DNA of 64,000 nt from JABSOG01 sp965277695 (GTDB lineage: Bacteria > Pseudomonadota > Gammaproteobacteria > Enterobacterales > Alteromonadaceae). The stretch covers positions 248,001-312,000 of the forward strand of contig CBDIDQ010000001.1 of the NCBI GenBank assembly GCA_965277695.1, written 5' to 3'. Numbering within the stretch: the stretch's first letter is position 1; every line of letters begins with the position of its first letter. The notes under the pieces are model-generated. The model was not told the DNA's origin, did not search any database, and was given only the letters and a program-made list of their open reading frames with translations. This document shows positions 63,962 to 64,000 of the stretch, in pieces. A program made the translations under genes and the position numbers.

Positions 63962-64000
63962 GACAGGGCTAATACGCCGTTTAAGTACCTGTAAATGAAT

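Overview
The window looks like chromosome from a motile, probably marine gammaproteobacterium of the order Alteromonadales (Colwelliaceae or Shewanellaceae-like). The reasons are the sodium-motor protein MotY divergent from rnt, a pheL attenuator in front of pheA, the metG/apbC/dcd neighbourhood, two proteins with GlyGly-CTERM tails, FucP/GluP-type sugar uptake with a LacI-controlled beta-glucoside locus, and moderate GC. The genus is inference; there is no rRNA or tRNA to fix it.

Layout. 1-2918: a minus-strand run of three envelope proteins (membrane protein cut by the window edge, lipoprotein, secreted Gly-rich protein). 3294-5345: aldo/keto reductase and glucokinase behind a promoter with an 18-bp palindromic LacI-type operator. 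5428-8780: small proteins and a GlyGly-CTERM protein. 8853-16870: beta-glucoside island (GH3 lipoprotein and FucP-like transporter on minus; GH1 glucosidase, GPH symporter and LacI regulator on plus). Its divergent promoters carry two more copies of the glk operator, so sugar release, uptake and phosphorylation look like one local regulon. 16967-19673: AbiEi-like DUF6088 protein, a GTAG-type REP cluster, and an AAA-ATPase/HNH pair resembling the Septu (PtuA/PtuB) defence system. 19707-28439: housekeeping genes (dcd, apbC, metG, transporters, quinone oxidoreductase).

28554-32219 holds a metallophosphoesterase followed by a CHAT-family (caspase-like) protease with His and Cys in place. I know no named system with this pair, and it is the best candidate here for an undescribed immune or cell-death module. 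32319-33069 has a broken small Cys-rich secreted protein gene and a REP-flanked 40-bp tandem repeat. 33225-52600 is a surface and toxin region: a 1900-residue tandem-repeat GlyGly-CTERM protein, a hybrid histidine kinase with response regulator, a 2531-residue Sec-secreted SpvB/Rhs polymorphic toxin with candidate immunity gene, an extra orphan immunity-like gene, and a displaced Rhs tip plus second C-terminal toxin/immunity cassette separated from its core by one in-frame TAG. MITE-like inverted repeats and boundary repeats lie between the cassettes.

52664-63847 returns to core genes: motY, rnt, fadD, the pheL attenuator and pheA, an EAL phosphodiesterase, dinG, a TSUP transporter and priC. 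A 23-bp REP identical to one at 15829 (opposite strand) ends the window. No tRNA, rRNA, CRISPR array or intact transposase was seen.
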